Origin: PALSA-1003 sp963741315
GTDB taxonomy: Bacteria; Pseudomonadota; Gammaproteobacteria; Burkholderiales; Casimicrobiaceae
DNA length: 64,000 nt
Direction: 5' to 3'
Assembly (NCBI GenBank): GCA_963741315.1
Contig: CAVUHK010000002.1
Span: 186,001-250,000 of the forward strand
Part shown: piece after piece, positions 26,029 through 34,910 of the stretch
How the letters are laid out: every line of letters begins with the position of its first letter
Numbering within the stretch: position 1 is the stretch's first letter
Program-made: the position numbers and the translations under genes
The notes under the pieces: model-generated
Told to the model about the DNA's origin: nothing
Database searches by the model: none
What the model saw: only the letters and a program-made list of their open reading frames with translations

Positions 26029-26610
26029 ATGATCGGCCGCCTGCACGGCACGCTCGTCGAAAAGAATCCGCCGCAGATACTGCTCGACGTGCAGGGCGTC
26101 GCCTACGAAGTCGACGTGCCGATGAGCACCTTCTACAACCTGCCCAATCTGGGCGCCGAGGTGACCCTGTACACGCACCTCGTCGTTCGCGAAGACGCGC
26201 ATCTGCTGTTCGGCTTTGGCAGCGACAACGAACGCCGCGCCTTCCGCCAACTGATCAAGATCAGCGGCGTCGGCGCGCGCACGGCATTGTCGGTCCTGTC
26301 GGGCATGTCGGTGACCGAACTCGCACAGACCGTCACCATGCAGGAACCGGGCCGGCTGACCAAGATTCCGGGCATCGGCAAGAAAACCGCGGAGCGCCTG
26401 TTGCTGGAACTCAAGGACAAGCTTGGCGCCGATCTCACCACCAGCATCGGCGTGAATCGCACCGCGCCGGCGACTTCCGACGTGCTCAACGCGCTGCTTT
26501 CGCTGGGCTACAGCGACAAGGAGGCGCTGCATGCGGTGAAGCAATTGCCCGAGGGCGTCGCCGTCACCGACGGGATCAAGCAGGCGTTGAAGCTGCTGGC
26601 CAAGAACTGA
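26029..26610 (+). CDS. ruvA: Holliday junction branch migration protein RuvA
   Basis: Tetrameric junction-binding subunit of RuvAB. The 193 residues start MIGRLHGTLVEKNPPQILLD (OB fold), carry two HhH motifs (ISGVGARTALSVLSG and IPGIGKKTAERLLLELK), then a flexible linker and the C-terminal RuvB-binding domain (NALLSLGYSDKEA). Confidence 0.98.
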   Translation: MIGRLHGTLVEKNPPQILLDVQGVAYEVDVPMSTFYNLPNLGAEVTLYTHLVVREDAHLLFGFGSDNERRAFRQLIKISGVGARTALSVLSGMSVTELAQTVTMQEPGRLTKIPGIGKKTAERLLLELKDKLGADLTTSIGVNRTAPATSDVLNALLSLGYSDKEALHAVKQLPEGVAVTDGIKQALKLLAKN

Positions 26611-26626
26611 TGCGATCCCCGCCATC

Positions 26627-27658
26627 ATGATCGAAACCGACCGCCTGATCGCCGCCGCGCCGGCCAATCCGCACGAGGAAGTCGTCGAGCGATCGCTTCG
26701 CCCGCGCGCGCTCGAGGAGTACATCGGCCAGGAAAAGATCCGCGGGCAGTTCTCGATCTTCATCGAGGCCGCGAAGAAGCGCCGCGAGTCGCTCGATCAC
26801 GTGCTGCTGTTCGGGCCGCCGGGACTCGGCAAGACCACGCTCTCGCACATCATCGCGCACGAACTCGGCGTCAACCTGCGGCAGACGTCGGGACCGGTGC
26901 TCGAGCGTGCGGGAGACCTGGCGGCGCTGCTTACCAACCTCGAGCCCAACGACGTCCTGTTCATCGACGAAATCCATCGCCTCTCGCCGGTGGTCGAGGA
27001 AATCCTCTACCCCGCGCTCGAGGACTTCCAGATCGACATCATGATCGGCGAGGGCCCCGCCGCGCGCAGCGTCAAGCTCGACCTGCCACCCTTCACCCTG
27101 GTGGGAGCCACGACTCGAGCGGGCATGCTCACCAATCCGCTGCGCGACCGCTTCGGCATTGTCGCGCGCCTGGAGTTCTACACCACCGAGGAACTCACGC
27201 GCATCGTCACACGCTCGGCGAAACTGCTCGAGATCGCCATCGAGCCGGATGGCGCGCTGGAAATCGCCCGCCGGTCGCGCGGCACCCCGCGCATCGCCAA
27301 CCGCCTGTTGCGCCGGGTGCGCGACTTCGCCGAGGTGCGCGCCTCGGGCAACATCACACGTCCCGTTGCCGACGATGCGCTGCAGATGCTCGACGTCGAC
27401 GCTTCCGGCCTCGACGTGATGGATCGCAAGCTTCTGCGCTGCGTGCTCGACAAGTTCGCCGGCGGGCCGGTGGGTGTCGACAACCTGGCCTCGGCGATCG
27501 GCGAGGAACGCGACACCATCGAGGACGTGATCGAGCCGTACCTGATCCAGCAGGGCTTCCTGCAGCGCACACAGCGCGGGCGCGTCGCAACCGCGCTGTC
27601 GTATCGCCACTTCGGCATCGTCCCGCCCGAATCGCCCGGCGAACTGTTCGGCCAATGA
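26627..27658 (+). CDS. ruvB: Holliday junction helicase RuvB
   Basis: AAA+ motor of branch migration. The 343-residue protein has the RuvB N-terminus (LRPRALEEYIGQEKIRGQ), Walker A FGPPGLGKTTLSHIIA, Walker B LFIDEIHRLS, sensor 1 GATTRAGML, the arginine finger LRDRFG and the winged-helix end. It overlaps ybgC by four bases. Confidence 0.98.
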   Translation: MIETDRLIAAAPANPHEEVVERSLRPRALEEYIGQEKIRGQFSIFIEAAKKRRESLDHVLLFGPPGLGKTTLSHIIAHELGVNLRQTSGPVLERAGDLAALLTNLEPNDVLFIDEIHRLSPVVEEILYPALEDFQIDIMIGEGPAARSVKLDLPPFTLVGATTRAGMLTNPLRDRFGIVARLEFYTTEELTRIVTRSAKLLEIAIEPDGALEIARRSRGTPRIANRLLRRVRDFAEVRASGNITRPVADDALQMLDVDASGLDVMDRKLLRCVLDKFAGGPVGVDNLASAIGEERDTIEDVIEPYLIQQGFLQRTQRGRVATALSYRHFGIVPPESPGELFGQ

Positions 27659-28074
27659 CGGCGCCGCCGCAGCAACCCTTCAGGTGGCCGGTCCGCGTTT
27701 ACTACGAAGACACCGATGCGGCCGGAATCGTCTATTACGCCAATTACCTCAAGTACCTCGAGCGCGCCCGCACCGAATGGCTTGCGGCAAAGGGATTCGC
27801 TCTGGCCGATCTGGAACTGCAACACGCCGCCGTTTTCGTGGTCCATAGGGTCGATATCCGGTACCTGCGTCCAGCCAGGCTGGGCGACGCGCTGACGGTG
27901 ACGGTGGTTCCGGTCGAAATCGGCAGGAGCCGGCTGGTCGTAGAGCAGGATGTACTACAGGAGGACACGGTCTTGACGAGTGCACGAGTAACGCTGGCCT
28001 TCGTGGCCAGAGACACATGGCGCCCGACGCGCGTTCCCGCGGCGTTGCTGTCGCGCATGGAGAATCGCGCGTGA
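27655..28074 (+). CDS. ybgC: Tol-Pal associated acyl-CoA thioesterase YbgC
   Basis: A 139-residue hot-dog-fold thioesterase of the 4HBT/YbgC family. The active-site strand is VYYEDTDAAGIVYYANYLKYLERARTEW, with the Asp of DTDAAG. It is translationally coupled to ruvB (ATGA) and tolQ (GTGA) and heads the tol genes, as in most proteobacteria. Confidence 0.95.
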   Translation: MTAPPQQPFRWPVRVYYEDTDAAGIVYYANYLKYLERARTEWLAAKGFALADLELQHAAVFVVHRVDIRYLRPARLGDALTVTVVPVEIGRSRLVVEQDVLQEDTVLTSARVTLAFVARDTWRPTRVPAALLSRMENRA

Positions 28075-28739
28075 ACCTGCATCCCGACCTGTCGTTCGTC
28101 GCCATGATCACCCACGCCAGCTTCGTGGTGCAGGCGGTAATGGCGCTGCTGCTGCTGCTCTCGCTGTGGTCGTGGTGGCAGATCTTCCTGAAGATGTTCG
28201 CGCTGCGCCGAGCGGCCGCGAGTACCGACGAATTCGAGGACGAGTTCTGGAAGGGCGGCGACCTGAACGCGCTCTACCAGCGCGCGGCGCAGGCACGCGA
28301 CGGCGGCGCGCTCGAGCGCATATTCTCGGCGGGATTTCGCGAGTACGCCAAGCACCGCAAGCAGGGCTCGTCGTCGGGCGCGACCATGGACAGCGCGCGG
28401 CGCGCGATGCGCGCGACCTATCAGCGCGAGATCGACGCGCTCGAGGCCAACCTCGCCGGGCTGGCGACCGTGGGTTCGGTGAGTCCATACATCGGCCTGT
28501 TCGGCACGGTGTGGGGCATCATGAATGCGTTTCGCGGCCTGTCGAATGTCAGCCAGGCGACGCTGGCACAGGTGGCGCCCGGCATCGCCGAGGCGTTGAT
28601 CGCCACCGCGATCGGTCTCTTTGCCGCGATACCTGCGGTGGTCGCGTACAACCGGTACACGCACGACGTCGATCGACTCGCCACGCGCCTCGAGTCCTTC
28701 ATCGAGGAGTTCTCCAACATCCTGCAACGCCAGGGCTGA
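28071..28739 (+). CDS. tolQ: Tol-Pal proton channel subunit TolQ
   Basis: Inner-membrane MotA/TolQ/ExbB protein that forms the proton channel with TolR. From a GTG overlapping the ybgC stop it has 222 residues and three membrane helices: one near residues 13-36 (VVQAVMALLLLLSLWSWWQ) and two around 120-190. The conserved channel region is GSVSPYIGLFGTVWGIMNAF and EALIATAIGLFAAIPAVVAYN. Confidence 0.96.
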   Translation: MNLHPDLSFVAMITHASFVVQAVMALLLLLSLWSWWQIFLKMFALRRAAASTDEFEDEFWKGGDLNALYQRAAQARDGGALERIFSAGFREYAKHRKQGSSSGATMDSARRAMRATYQREIDALEANLAGLATVGSVSPYIGLFGTVWGIMNAFRGLSNVSQATLAQVAPGIAEALIATAIGLFAAIPAVVAYNRYTHDVDRLATRLESFIEEFSNILQRQG

Positions 28740-28744
28740 AGCGC

Positions 28745-29149
<405 letters not shown>

Positions 29150-29155
29150 GCCGCG

Positions 29156-29989
29156 ATGTTGCCGCATCGCCCAACGTCGAAGTGGTCGATCGGTCGCACG
29201 ATCGCCGCGATTCTCGCGATCATCGTGAATCTCGGCTTCATCGCCTTCCTGGTGTTCAGCGTAACCTGGCAAAACCGCGCGCCCGACCCGGTCAGCGTCG
29301 AACTCTACGCGCCGCAGCCGCAGGTTGCCGAACGGACCGAGGCGCCCAAACCGTCGCCCGAACCGGTGAAGGCGGAACCCGAGCCGCCCAAGCCCGCGCC
29401 CGAACCGCCCAAACCGCCGCCGGAACCGGTGAAGCCCGCGCCCGAGCCTCCCAAGCCGGCGCCGCCTGCACCGACCCAGGCCGAGATCGCGCTCAAGGCC
29501 AAACAGGCGCAGGCCGAGCGCGCGCGCCAGGAGAAGGAAAAGCGCGACGCCGACAAACGCGAGGCGGACAAGCGCGATGCCGACAAGAAAAAACAGGACG
29601 AGAAGCGTGTGGCGGAAACTCGCGAACGCCAGGCGCGCGAGGCAGCGGCGCTCAAGGCGCAGGCCGAGCGCGAGGCAGTCGCCGCCGCCAAGGCCGCCAG
29701 CGCCGCGCAGGCGCGCGCCGACGACGACTACCGCAGGAAGATCCAGGCCAAAATCAAGGGCAACGTGGTGGTGCCGCCCGACATCAGCGGCAATCCGGAA
29801 GCGATCTTCGACGTCGTACAGCTGCCTACCGGCGAGATCATCGACACGCAGCTGCGCAAGTCGAGCGGCGTGCGCGCCTACGACGAAGCCGTGCAGCGCG
29901 CGATCATCAAGGCCTCACCGCTGCCAAGGCCCGAACCGCCTGCGATGTTCCAGCGCAATCTGACGTTGAAGTTTCGGCCTTCGGACTAG
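29156..29989 (+). CDS. tolA: TolA-like energy transducer
   Basis: A 277-residue protein with an N-terminal membrane helix (about 15-38), a Pro-rich tract of repeated EPPKPAP/EPVKPAP units (about 60-105), a charged Lys/Ala/Glu/Arg coiled coil (about 108-195) and a TonB/TolA-type C-terminal domain (NVVVPPDISGNPEAIF... VQRAIIKASPLP). This layout fits TolA, which links TolQR to TolB and Pal, though the Pro-rich tract is TonB-like. tolB and pal do not follow; a convergent gene begins 40 bases on. Confidence 0.92.
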   Translation: MLPHRPTSKWSIGRTIAAILAIIVNLGFIAFLVFSVTWQNRAPDPVSVELYAPQPQVAERTEAPKPSPEPVKAEPEPPKPAPEPPKPPPEPVKPAPEPPKPAPPAPTQAEIALKAKQAQAERARQEKEKRDADKREADKRDADKKKQDEKRVAETRERQAREAAALKAQAEREAVAAAKAASAAQARADDDYRRKIQAKIKGNVVVPPDISGNPEAIFDVVQLPTGEIIDTQLRKSSGVRAYDEAVQRAIIKASPLPRPEPPAMFQRNLTLKFRPSD

Positions 29990-30028
29990 TGGTTCGCACG
30001 CGCGTAGCGCAGCGCGTTCCACAATTGC

Positions 30029-31738
30029 TTATTCGTCTCTGGCTTTCTTTTCAACGATCTGGATGGTGGCCCAGCTCCATTCGGGACGCTGCTCGACCAG
30101 GTGGCGCAGTGAAACCGTGTACACCGAGTGCGCGGTCGTGAGCAGGATGTTGCGGCCTTCCTGGTACTCCGACGTCGGAATGATCACCGTCTTCATCGCC
30201 AGTGGCTTGTCCGGGCGCGATGGCGGCGGAAGGTACAGTCCTTCGAAGCGATCGCCCATGGTCGACATGTCGAGCCCGTCGACCACGTAACCCATTTCCT
30301 CGCTGGCGCGACGCTTCGCCGCCAACGTCACGGCGACCATGCGCTCGGCGATGAGATTGACGCCCGCCTCGACCTCTTCGTTGGATACCTTGTTCAAGCG
30401 GCGCACCACGCCGAGCAGCCAGCCGTCGATGTCGGACTGGCGCACCGCGACCAACGCACCCAGCGTCAGGCTCTGGCCGATGCCACCGGTCGCAGCGATG
30501 CGCAGGCCGGCGACGCTGCGATCCTTGACCTCCCACATCGGATCGCTCCACGACGAGAGGCTCGCCGCCAGTGAATCGTCCTCGGCCGGCGTCTTGCGCT
30601 TGGCGCGCGGCGCGCCGGCCACTGGAAAGACTTCGATGTGCTCGGTGCCCGCACTCGACTCGCTCGCGCCTTCGCCGGACGTTTTCGCCGCGAGGTCCTG
30701 GCAGATGCGTGAGAGGCCGATGCGCACCCGCGCCGATACCGCGACCGCGACGCGCGGGTCGCGGCGAAGCTCCGGCAACAACGACGGCGACAGCGTCGGC
30801 TGGATCTTGCGCAGCACCGACAGGCGCTGCTGGTTGATCACCGCCACCGGACCCTGGTCGGTCATCTCGGCGTCGCGCAGCGAATTGATCGCGCGCTCCA
30901 TGCCCTCCGACAGCGGCGTGGTGTCCAGATAGCGCAGCATCGATCCGCGGTCGTTGCCGGTGCGACGGACGATGCCTTCGCGTCCGGCCAGGTCGACGAA
31001 GAAGCCGTCCATCTGCTTCGGAATCTGTTCGAGCGACAGGCGGCGACTCCACGCGCGCAACTGCGAACTCGCCCAGTCGATTTCGGTCGGCGAAAGATTG
31101 CCGCTGTTGAGTTGATGCACCAGCAACACGTACAAATATTCCTGTTCCACCGACCACGGCTGCGCCGCCGAGCCCGCCGCCGGCAGCGCCATCGCCTGCC
31201 GGTCGCAGCCCATTTCGCACGCGCGCAAATAGGTCTGGTGCAGCTCGATCCACTTGGCGGGAATCCAGCGCTCGTACTTGAATACGCGCAGCTTCGCGTC
31301 GGTGCCGTGAAAATGGACCAGTCGCACGAACAGCAGCGGCAGTGCCGCGCGCCAGCGCGCGTTGTCGGACTGACCCACTCCGCCCTGCAGTGCCTGCTGG
31401 TAGGCGAGCATGAACGCCTGGCTCATTTCCCAGAGTGCCTGCCAGATGCGCTCGGCGAGCTTGGGCGACGCTTCGGCGTTCTCGATGTACTGCTTGATGA
31501 GCTGGCGGCGATCCGCTCCGAGCGCGGCATCGACGAATTGAATGGCGGCGACGCGATTCAAGTCGATCTGGTGCTGCGTCTTGCGCAAGGTATCGAGCGC
31601 GCGGATGACGTGCTGCTGCCGGCCGATCACGTCGAGCGCCGGCAATTGGCGCAGCCACGCCGCAGCAGACTTGGCGTTCTGCAGCGGATCCGCGGATTCC
31701 TTGGCCTGCGGTGTCAGAAATCCAAACATCGCTTTCAT
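30029..31738 (-). CDS. Large uncharacterised protein with a PilZ-like C-terminal region
   Basis: A 569-residue cytoplasmic-looking protein starting MKAMFGFLTPQAKESADPLQ. The N-terminal 350 residues are largely helical, rich in Leu, Gln and Trp. The C-terminal part has an RRDPR (RxxxR) near residue 340 and, about 85 residues later, MWEVKDRSVAGLRIAATGG, resembling the D-x-S-x-x-G of c-di-GMP-binding PilZ domains, followed by GALVAVRQSDIDGWLLGVVRRL. The two PilZ motifs are unusually far apart, so the assignment is tentative. Function unknown. It converges on tolA. Confidence 0.8.
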   Translation of the reverse strand: MKAMFGFLTPQAKESADPLQNAKSAAAWLRQLPALDVIGRQQHVIRALDTLRKTQHQIDLNRVAAIQFVDAALGADRRQLIKQYIENAEASPKLAERIWQALWEMSQAFMLAYQQALQGGVGQSDNARWRAALPLLFVRLVHFHGTDAKLRVFKYERWIPAKWIELHQTYLRACEMGCDRQAMALPAAGSAAQPWSVEQEYLYVLLVHQLNSGNLSPTEIDWASSQLRAWSRRLSLEQIPKQMDGFFVDLAGREGIVRRTGNDRGSMLRYLDTTPLSEGMERAINSLRDAEMTDQGPVAVINQQRLSVLRKIQPTLSPSLLPELRRDPRVAVAVSARVRIGLSRICQDLAAKTSGEGASESSAGTEHIEVFPVAGAPRAKRKTPAEDDSLAASLSSWSDPMWEVKDRSVAGLRIAATGGIGQSLTLGALVAVRQSDIDGWLLGVVRRLNKVSNEEVEAGVNLIAERMVAVTLAAKRRASEEMGYVVDGLDMSTMGDRFEGLYLPPPSRPDKPLAMKTVIIPTSEYQEGRNILLTTAHSVYTVSLRHLVEQRPEWSWATIQIVEKKARDE

Positions 31739-31911
31739 TGTTGCCGCCTGTAGCCCGATGGCGCGACGTGCGCCGGGTTGCCGATCCGCGCCCACCGTCG
31801 CACATGGCGGCGATGGCGCGCAAATGCAAAGACGTAGTCCGGCCCCGAGTTATAGCTGATAACCGCCTGCCGCGCAAAACCCTGTCTGGTTTGCTCACTC
31901 GCCATGTCTTG

Positions 31912-31917
31912 TACAAT
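31912..31917 (+). promoter_or_regulatory. Candidate -10 of the FKBP gene
   Basis: TACAAT preceded by a TTGCTC at 31891 with a short 15-base spacer, about 47 bases before the FKBP ATG. Lies in the 225-base divergent gap with the PilZ-like gene; nothing else is evident in that gap. Confidence 0.4.
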
Positions 31918-31963
31918 CTGCGCGGGACGACCGTTCCATTCAATTATGTGAGGCTTGTACCTG

Positions 31964-32455
31964 ATGTCGCTGACAACTTTTATCCGCTCAAAACGCCATT
32001 GGGCGGTGGGCGCGACGCTATGCTGTTCGCTCGCCACCACCACCCTTTTCGCCCAAAGCCCTGCCGCGGGCCCTGTAACCCCTTCTAGCAAAACGGATGC
32101 CAAGGTGACTCAACTCCAGAAGATCGATGTCAAAACCGGTACCGGTGCAGAGGCTGCAGCGGGCAAAGTCGTGTTTGTTCACTACACGGGTTGGCTGTAC
32201 GACCCTGCTGCTACAGGTCAGAAAGGCGCGAAATTCGACTCATCGCGCGACCGTGGAACGCCGTTCAATTTCCCGCTGGGCGGGGGGCAGGTCATTCGCG
32301 GTTGGGACGAAGGCGTCGCGGGCATGAAGGTTGGAGGCCAGCGCACCCTGATCATCCCCCCCGATATGGGCTACGGTGCCCGTGGTGCCGGCGGCGTCAT
32401 TCCGCCCAATGCCACGTTGATCTTCGACGTCGAGTTGCTGGAAGTCAAAGGCTGA
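31964..32455 (+). CDS. Periplasmic FKBP-type peptidyl-prolyl isomerase
   Basis: A 163-residue protein with a signal peptide (residues 1 to about 32, AVGATLCCSLATTTLFAQ) and one FKBP domain: VFVHYTGWLY, GTPFNFPLGGGQVIRGWDEGVAGMKVGGQRTLIIPPDMGYGARG and IPPNATLIFDVELLEVKG. The aromatic cage residues are present, so it should be an active prolyl isomerase acting in the periplasm. The ATG at 31964 is chosen; a TTG three codons earlier is possible. Confidence 0.93.
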   Translation: MSLTTFIRSKRHWAVGATLCCSLATTTLFAQSPAAGPVTPSSKTDAKVTQLQKIDVKTGTGAEAAAGKVVFVHYTGWLYDPAATGQKGAKFDSSRDRGTPFNFPLGGGQVIRGWDEGVAGMKVGGQRTLIIPPDMGYGARGAGGVIPPNATLIFDVELLEVKG

Positions 32456-32462
32456 CGCGCCA

Positions 32463-32486
32463 GGTAGCCGCCGTCGGGTGGCTACC
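32463..32486. terminator. Hairpin between the FKBP gene and the ferredoxin reductase gene
   Basis: GGTAGCC, ten-base loop, GGCTACC: perfect 7-bp stem between two convergent genes; the right arm covers the reductase stop. No T-run, so a weak or Rho-assisted terminator at best. Confidence 0.4.
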
Positions 32487-33237
32487 AATAGGTTTCGAGA
32501 GTAACGTGCCCCGGCTCGCGGCGCCGGTGGCGGCGCATGCCGCGACTGGCCAGGACCGCTTGCGTGTCGCGCACCATGTCTGGATTGCCGCACAGCATGG
32601 CGTGCGCATTGTCGGCGGTGAGCGGCACACCGGCGCGCGTCTCCAGGCTGCCGTCCTCGATCGCCGCGGGTATGCGTCCGCCCAGCGCGCCGCGGTGCGG
32701 CTCGCGGCTGACGACGGGAATGAACGTGAAGCGTCCCGGCTGCGCGATTTCCAGCGCCGCGATGATGTCGCCGTAGGAGAGGTCCGCAGCGAGCCGGACT
32801 GCGTGCACCAGCACGACCCGCTCGAACCGGTCCCATGGATCGGCGGTGCGCAGGATCGACAGGAATGGCCCCAGCCCGGTGCCGGTGGCGAAGCACCACA
32901 ACGCGGCCGCGTCCGGAAGCTCGCCGACGCTGAAGAAGCCGTTGGCGCGATCGAGCAGCCATACCGCGGCCCCGGGCTCGAGCGCCGCCAGACGCGGTGA
33001 GAGCGGGCCGCCCGGCACCACGTTGAAGTAGAACTCGTGCGGCGCACTCTGTGGTGGATTGACGAACGAATACGGCCGGCCGAGCATCGGCTCCTTCGCG
33101 TCCGGAGGCGCGGGAAGCGCCAGGCGGGCAAACTGGCCGGCGACAAAGCCCAGTGCGGGCGCTGCGACCTGCAACGACACCAGGCGCTCATTCCAGCGAC
33201 GGTTACCCACTACCGTGCCTTCGATCCATTCGCTCAT
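32482..33237 (-). CDS. Ferredoxin--NADP reductase (Fpr-like)
   Basis: A 251-residue FAD enzyme moving electrons between NADPH and ferredoxin or flavodoxin. The FAD motif R-x-Y-S is in GRPYSFVNPP, the NADP-binding motif in FATGTGLGPFLSIL, and the C-terminus ends in LETYW, with the terminal aromatic of the bacterial Fpr subclass. The ATG at 33237 (MSEWIEGTVVG) fits the family; upstream extension is unsupported. It diverges from the acetyltransferase gene across only 33 bases. Confidence 0.93.
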   Translation of the reverse strand: MSEWIEGTVVGNRRWNERLVSLQVAAPALGFVAGQFARLALPAPPDAKEPMLGRPYSFVNPPQSAPHEFYFNVVPGGPLSPRLAALEPGAAVWLLDRANGFFSVGELPDAAALWCFATGTGLGPFLSILRTADPWDRFERVVLVHAVRLAADLSYGDIIAALEIAQPGRFTFIPVVSREPHRGALGGRIPAAIEDGSLETRAGVPLTADNAHAMLCGNPDMVRDTQAVLASRGMRRHRRREPGHVTLETYW

Positions 33238-33258
33238 CGCGGTCGCGCACCGGCCTTG

Positions 33259-33264
33259 TAAAAT
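33259..33264 (+). promoter_or_regulatory. -10 box before the GNAT gene, overlapping a reverse promoter
   Basis: TAAAAT, six bases, then ATG at 33271, suggesting a leaderless message. On the opposite strand CATAAT at 33273-33268 could serve the reductase gene, so the two promoters would overlap. Confidence 0.45.
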
Positions 33265-33270
33265 ACGATT

Positions 33271-33855
33271 ATGCCAGCCTCCCGAAACGCTCTTGCCGCG
33301 GGGTCGCGCGTTTATCTGCGCTACCCGCGGGCTGGCGACGCGCGGGCGTTCATCGCCGCGGCGACCGCGAGCCGCCATCTACACGGGCTCTGGGTGCAGG
33401 CGCCGACGACCCCCACGCGCTTTCGCACCTACGTCCGGCGCTTCGGCGGTGCGAAGGCTCGCGACACCAAAACTGCCACGCACATCGGCCTGCTGGCGTG
33501 CCGGCGCGAAGACGACGCGCTGGTCGGCGTGTTCAATTTCAGCGAAATCGTCCGCGGCGGCTTCCAGAGCACTTATCTGGGCTATTACGCGCTGGCTCCG
33601 CACGCCGGCGAAGGCTACATGTCCGAAGGCCTCGAGCTTGCGCTGCAGGCTGCCTTCCGCGTACTCAAGCTGCATCGCGTCGAAGTCAACATCCAACCGG
33701 CCAATACCCGGTCGACCACGCTGATTCGTCCCGCCGGCTTCGTCCGCGAAGGGTTCTCGCGCCGCTACGTCAAGATCGCCGGCCGATGGCGCGATCACGA
33801 GCGCTGGGCGTTGTTGGTCGAGGACTGGCGCGCGCGACGCAAGTCGCGCCGATGA
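33271..33855 (+). CDS. GNAT-family N-acetyltransferase (RimJ/RimL type)
   Basis: A 194-residue acetyltransferase. The acetyl-CoA motif region is YYALAPHAGEGYMSEGLELALQAAFRVLKLHRVEVNIQPANTRS, typical of RimJ-like enzymes that acetylate protein N-termini, ending with GRWRDHERWALL. The target is unknown. It overlaps the next gene by four bases. Confidence 0.92.
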   Translation: MPASRNALAAGSRVYLRYPRAGDARAFIAAATASRHLHGLWVQAPTTPTRFRTYVRRFGGAKARDTKTATHIGLLACRREDDALVGVFNFSEIVRGGFQSTYLGYYALAPHAGEGYMSEGLELALQAAFRVLKLHRVEVNIQPANTRSTTLIRPAGFVREGFSRRYVKIAGRWRDHERWALLVEDWRARRKSRR

Positions 33856-34226
33856 CCGCGCCGCGGCGCGGCGCCGTCTCGCTGGCACTCGCGGCCGCGG
33901 CTTGCGCAACCGTCGCGCAACGCCTCGATGCGCCGCGCGAGGCGGCAGGCATCGCCATCGCGCCCTATGCGCTTTACGAGGACTGCTTCGTGCTCGACCA
34001 AGGCAACCGCGTTGAATATCAGTTCATCGCACGGCCGCCGGTCGCGTTCAATGTTCACTACCGTGAAGGCAACGCCATGATCATGCCGGTTGAACTGAAA
34101 TCGACCGTCGAAGAGTCGGGAGACTTCGTCGCCGAAAAGGACCAGACCTACTGCATGTCGTGGGAAGCCGGCGCCGGCGGCAGCGTCATTTCCTACCGCG
34201 TGCGCCAGGTGCGGCCACGTAAGTGA
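33852..34226 (+). CDS. Small exported protein of unknown function
   Basis: A 124-residue protein with a short Ala-rich signal-like N-terminus (VSLALAAAACATVAQ); the Cys may be a weak lipobox. The rest is a probable beta domain (YEDCFVLDQGNRVEYQFIARPPVAFNVHYREGN...) ending VISYRVRQVRPRK. Not recognised as a named family. Coupled to the GNAT gene (ATGA) and 16 bases before the phosphatase gene. Confidence 0.8.
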   Translation: MTAPRRGAVSLALAAAACATVAQRLDAPREAAGIAIAPYALYEDCFVLDQGNRVEYQFIARPPVAFNVHYREGNAMIMPVELKSTVEESGDFVAEKDQTYCMSWEAGAGGSVISYRVRQVRPRK

Positions 34227-34242
34227 GCGCGAGGGCACTTCC

Positions 34243-34893
34243 TTGACCACCGCGAGCACACTGCTGTTCGACCTCGACGGCACGCTGACCGACAACTACG
34301 CGGGAATCACCCGCTCCATCCGTCATGCGCTGTCGGGGATGGACGGGCCCGCGGTCGACGACGCGACGCTCCGGCACTGCATCGGTCCGCCACTGCGCAA
34401 GACCTTCGCGCGGCTGCTCGCTACCGACGACGCCGAACGCATCGAGCACGCGCTCGCGCTCTACCGAGAACGCTACGCCGTCGAAGGCTGGCGCGAAAAC
34501 GAAGTCTATGCCGGCATCGATTCGACCCTGGCCGCGCTTGCTGCCCGCGGCCACCGCATGCTGCTGTGCACGTCGAAGCCCAAGGTCTACGCCGAACGCA
34601 TCGTCGCGCATTTCGGGCTGGCGAAATACCTGGTCGCGGTCTACGGCGCCGAACTCGGCGGCCGCATGGACGACAAGTCCGACCTGATGGCCGAGTTGCT
34701 CGACGCCGAAAAGCTCGTTGCGTCGCGGTGCGTGATGTTCGGCGATCGCGCGCAGGACATCATCGCCGCGAACAGCAATGGCGTGCGGCCGGTCGGCGTG
34801 CTGTGGGGTTACGGGTCGCGCGAGGAACTGCAGGGCGCCGGCGCCAGCCAACTGCTGGACGCGCCCGACGAACTGCTCGCCGCGGTCGGCTGA
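34243..34893 (+). CDS. HAD-superfamily phosphatase (Gph-like)
   Basis: A 216-residue HAD hydrolase: motif I LLFDLDGTLTDNYAGI, motif II LLCTSKP, motif III lysine in DDKSDLM, motif IV VMFGDRAQDIIAA. The helical cap after motif I resembles phosphoglycolate phosphatase or pyrophosphatase PpaX. The start is a TTG preceded by GAGGG; no better in-frame ATG or GTG exists upstream of motif I. Confidence 0.9.
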   Translation: MTTASTLLFDLDGTLTDNYAGITRSIRHALSGMDGPAVDDATLRHCIGPPLRKTFARLLATDDAERIEHALALYRERYAVEGWRENEVYAGIDSTLAALAARGHRMLLCTSKPKVYAERIVAHFGLAKYLVAVYGAELGGRMDDKSDLMAELLDAEKLVASRCVMFGDRAQDIIAANSNGVRPVGVLWGYGSREELQGAGASQLLDAPDELLAAVG

Positions 34894-34910
34894 ATCCCGC
34901 CGCCGCGTTG

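Noticed and set aside
29998..30017. ACGCGC / GCGCGT hairpin between tolA and the PilZ-like gene
   Set aside because: Only six pairs, eight-base loop and no T-run; too weak to call a terminator.
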